A model generated the notes under the pieces. The model searched no databases. It worked only from the letters and a program-made list of their open reading frames with translations, and was not told the origin of the DNA. Source: JAVBSN01 sp031547045 (GTDB lineage: Bacteria; Bacillota; Clostridia; Lachnospirales; Lachnospiraceae). Taken from it: 64,000 nucleotides of DNA. A program made the position numbers and the translations under genes. The DNA lies in the NCBI GenBank assembly GCA_031547045.1, contig JAVBSN010000007.1, positions 1 to 64,000 on the forward strand, given 5' to 3'. Of this stretch, positions 63,101-64,000 are shown one piece after another. Numbering within the stretch: the stretch's first letter is position 1; every line of letters starts with the position of its first letter.

Positions 63101-64000
63101 TCACTACCATTTTCTATTTCTATCTCTTCTAAATATTTGAACCATTCATCTAATGAAGTCGGCGATTTCATCTTCTTAGAAATTCCATATATATTTGCAA
63201 ATTCTGCATCAAAGGATATATTGTATTCATTCATATCAACATCCCAAATACCTATACCTGATGACTTTACTGCAATTTCTAATCTTTGTTTTGTAATATC
63301 AAATTCCTTTTGCATCCTCTTTGCTTCTGTTATATTAGATGCAACCATACCTATCCCTTCATTTACAGAAAAAAATGAATGGCTAAGTATTTCTATACTT
63401 TTATCCTTGCAAATTAAAGGAAGTTCCATTTGCAAGGAATTATTATCTTGTATATCGATCAAAATATCCTCTTGAAAATATCTAATTACAACCTCATCAT
63501 ATAATAAATAATGCCCTCCTAGTTCTAATTCCTCTCTGCTATATCCAGAAATTTTACACAAAGCATCATTAAAAAACTCAAAAGTACCTTCTTTATTAAA
63601 ATAAGCTATTACTTGTTCTGTATGTTGAACAACTGCATTCATTAAATTCAAGTTCTTGGACATATGAAGTCTTTTTATAACACCTGCAAAGATACTTGCT
63701 ATTAATCCAGCAAGTTGAATATCATCTTCTTCCCATTCATATAAAATATCCAGCATATCAAATTTTACTATACCCAAAAAGTCATCATCAAACTTAATTG
63801 GAAAAATCAAAGATGTTCTAAGTCCTGATGAATAACACGAAGGAAAGTATTCACACTGCTTGCCATGTAATTCAAGATATGTTTCCTTCCCAATAATAAG
63901 GTGGTCATATATTATATCCCCTACTTCCAATTGCTTAGATATCCATTCTGGCATATAGTTTTTCATGTTTTCACCTTGATATTCATTTGTAATATCAAGG
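60103..64000 (-). CDS. hybrid sensor kinase with multiple PAS and GAF domains, 5' end outside the window
   Basis: The frame stays open past the first ATG (63966) to the window edge, so at least 1299 residues are encoded and the start is missing. From ATG 63966: end of a GAF (1-100), PAS (110-215), PAS (225-355), PAS (360-485), GAF (500-660), PAS (670-790), PAS (795-910), HisKA (MSHEIRTPMNAIIGM), HATPase and receiver (DLILMDIQMPEMDGYEA). No membrane segment is visible. It should relay a cytosolic or redox signal. It is the upstream neighbour of the 80-aa protein. Confidence 0.9.
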   Translation of the reverse strand, partial: LDITNEYQGENMKNYMPEWISKQLEVGDIIYDHLIIGKETYLELHGKQCEYFPSCYSSGLRTSLIFPIKFDDDFLGIVKFDMLDILYEWEEDDIQLAGLIASIFAGVIKRLHMSKNLNLMNAVVQHTEQVIAYFNKEGTFEFFNDALCKISGYSREELELGGHYLLYDEVVIRYFQEDILIDIQDNNSLQMELPLICKDKSIEILSHSFFSVNEGIGMVASNITEAKRMQKEFDITKQRLEIAVKSSGIGIWDVDMNEYNISFDAEFANIYGISKKMKSPTSLDEWFKYLEEIEIENGSEELCDFIKSGGLNNFNGAIDIIHKDKDGLMVFSRAYSTPIYDEDGNLDHIIGMTWNITEDVEKNLKMKEIQDRLSIALEASNAGVWEIDFKDNTISFDSVFAKINNIKYASPMNLKTYCKYLINTVSPEHVDYIEVLKRGLQGLRDVSERTYKHIFDNDEVKYLSNTIRVIKNNQEETERVIGMVMDVTELRLAELDIEERLEQQQMMADIAQRFVKIEDIHNAFVDALEMIASFLKVNSAYIYRYNQEYDIFELAHNWTGNDVYLDNVNVEVMNGNFIRKYILQSNYNISAAEEIRIPSVEMNSNSGEDIQISHLNVPLYIKDKLWGFVGVSNIMKPRYWNESDKNMLYLFSGLVDTAIGREIAEENLKMSERTLQAVFNVLHIAIFWKDTETGIFEGCNEAFLKMVGKNRKEVIGKTNIEVYSNKEFAQDYNEKDGQAIQKDEPFFYYNEMEMNGKLHIVKVSKSVIRDSKGNPIRLVGTAEDITESRNMENRIQEGLENQELAMNNFNGLLMSIGNDRIIKLFGGTSMFGVDGKSAVGKNYNDVYKDVPVMRESLEKAFMEGSCEFLVQREKSTRQCQLTTIYDSQGEQKGILFVGKDITELYDTQKKLEKAIIEAEEASRAKSDFLARMSHEIRTPMNAIIGMTRIGMDSDEDDRKQYCLNRIDVASANLLDIINQILDMSKIEANKLELDNVEFNLKKVVNSVCMVMGIKLDEKSQNLSVIYEGEFNNIFIGDETRISQVITNLLSNSIKFTPEQGNIQIRIEEVEDIDNNSILKISISDNGIGISEEQRERIFHSFEQADGSTSRRFGGTGLGLAICKRIVEMMDGEIWVESELDKGATFIFTIQLKKGKLISEKEIMEANTERNATLFSKDILLVEDVDINREIVITLLMELGMKADIAINGRQAVEIFKENPEKYDLILMDIQMPEMDGYEATRCIRALPYEYASKIGIVAMTANVFKEDIEKCLEAGMNEHISKPINLHDMQEKMIKYIR

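Overview
The window is about 30% GC, with strong AGGAGG-type ribosome binding sites, sigma-A-like promoters and dense minus-strand operons. The gene content (rubrerythrin, the anaerobic cobalamin route, a Na+-pump decarboxylase beta subunit, CIRCE/HrcA control, a glmS ribozyme, a tocopherol-cyclase-like protein, PAS-rich hybrid kinases) points to an anaerobic Clostridia member, probably Lachnospiraceae. That placement is an inference from content and composition.

Layout. 0-5.4 kb: a MutS-like fragment interrupted by a stop codon, a cytosolic GH13 amylase, a GH25 lipoprotein, a circularly permuted ATP-grasp protein and a P-loop kinase. 5.6-10.1 kb: a small helical protein, DedA, a KdpD/KdpE-like two-component pair without Kdp pump genes, and divergent from it an oadB gene followed by a 53-aa oadG-like gene. 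10-15 kb: an operon of a double-Nudix protein, a nucleotidyltransferase, a PAP2 phosphatase, a 78-aa protein and a YgjP-type metallopeptidase, then two DUF3592-like membrane paralogues. 15-19 kb: sfsA and a PfkB kinase, then glmS behind a glmS ribozyme. 19-25 kb: a soluble MCP signalling module, a CIRCE-controlled Hsp20, a glycerol-1-phosphate dehydrogenase/HAD phosphatase/YkgJ operon, a CarD-like regulator and rubrerythrin.

25-46.4 kb holds a near-complete anaerobic adenosylcobalamin pathway. A cobalamin riboswitch with an intrinsic terminator precedes cbiM-cbiN-cbiK-(isochorismatase)-cbiL-cbiD-cbiF-cbiG-cbiH-cbiJ-cbiET-cbiA-cobT-cobU-cobS-(short CobU-like)-cobC-cbiB-cobD-cbiP-cobO-cbiC, all minus strand and mostly overlapping. 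CbiMN and the separately transcribed CbiQ/CbiO form the cobalt importer. CbiK inserts cobalt and the Cbi enzymes build cobyrinate. CbiA/CbiP amidate, CobO adenosylates, CobD/CbiB attach the aminopropanol arm, and CobU/CobS/CobT/CobC assemble the lower ligand. Between cbiM and cbiO lie a plus-strand PemK/MazF-like gene and a compact promoter-hairpin-terminator unit that looks like an undescribed small RNA of about 88 nt.

46.6-64 kb: mgtC, a DUF1576 membrane protein with a small partner, a truncated IS transposase, a tocopherol-cyclase-like protein, an FAD oxidoreductase with a Rieske tail, the methionine importer metN-metI-metQ, a conserved protein of unknown role, and two very large hybrid sensor kinases separated by an 80-aa protein. 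The second kinase runs off the window edge.

The strongest candidates for something new are the 44.6-kb small RNA, the orphan PemK/MazF-like gene beside it, the unusual nucleotide at the glmS ribozyme cleavage site, and the G1P dehydrogenase-phosphatase pair. No CRISPR array, tRNA, rRNA or phage was seen.
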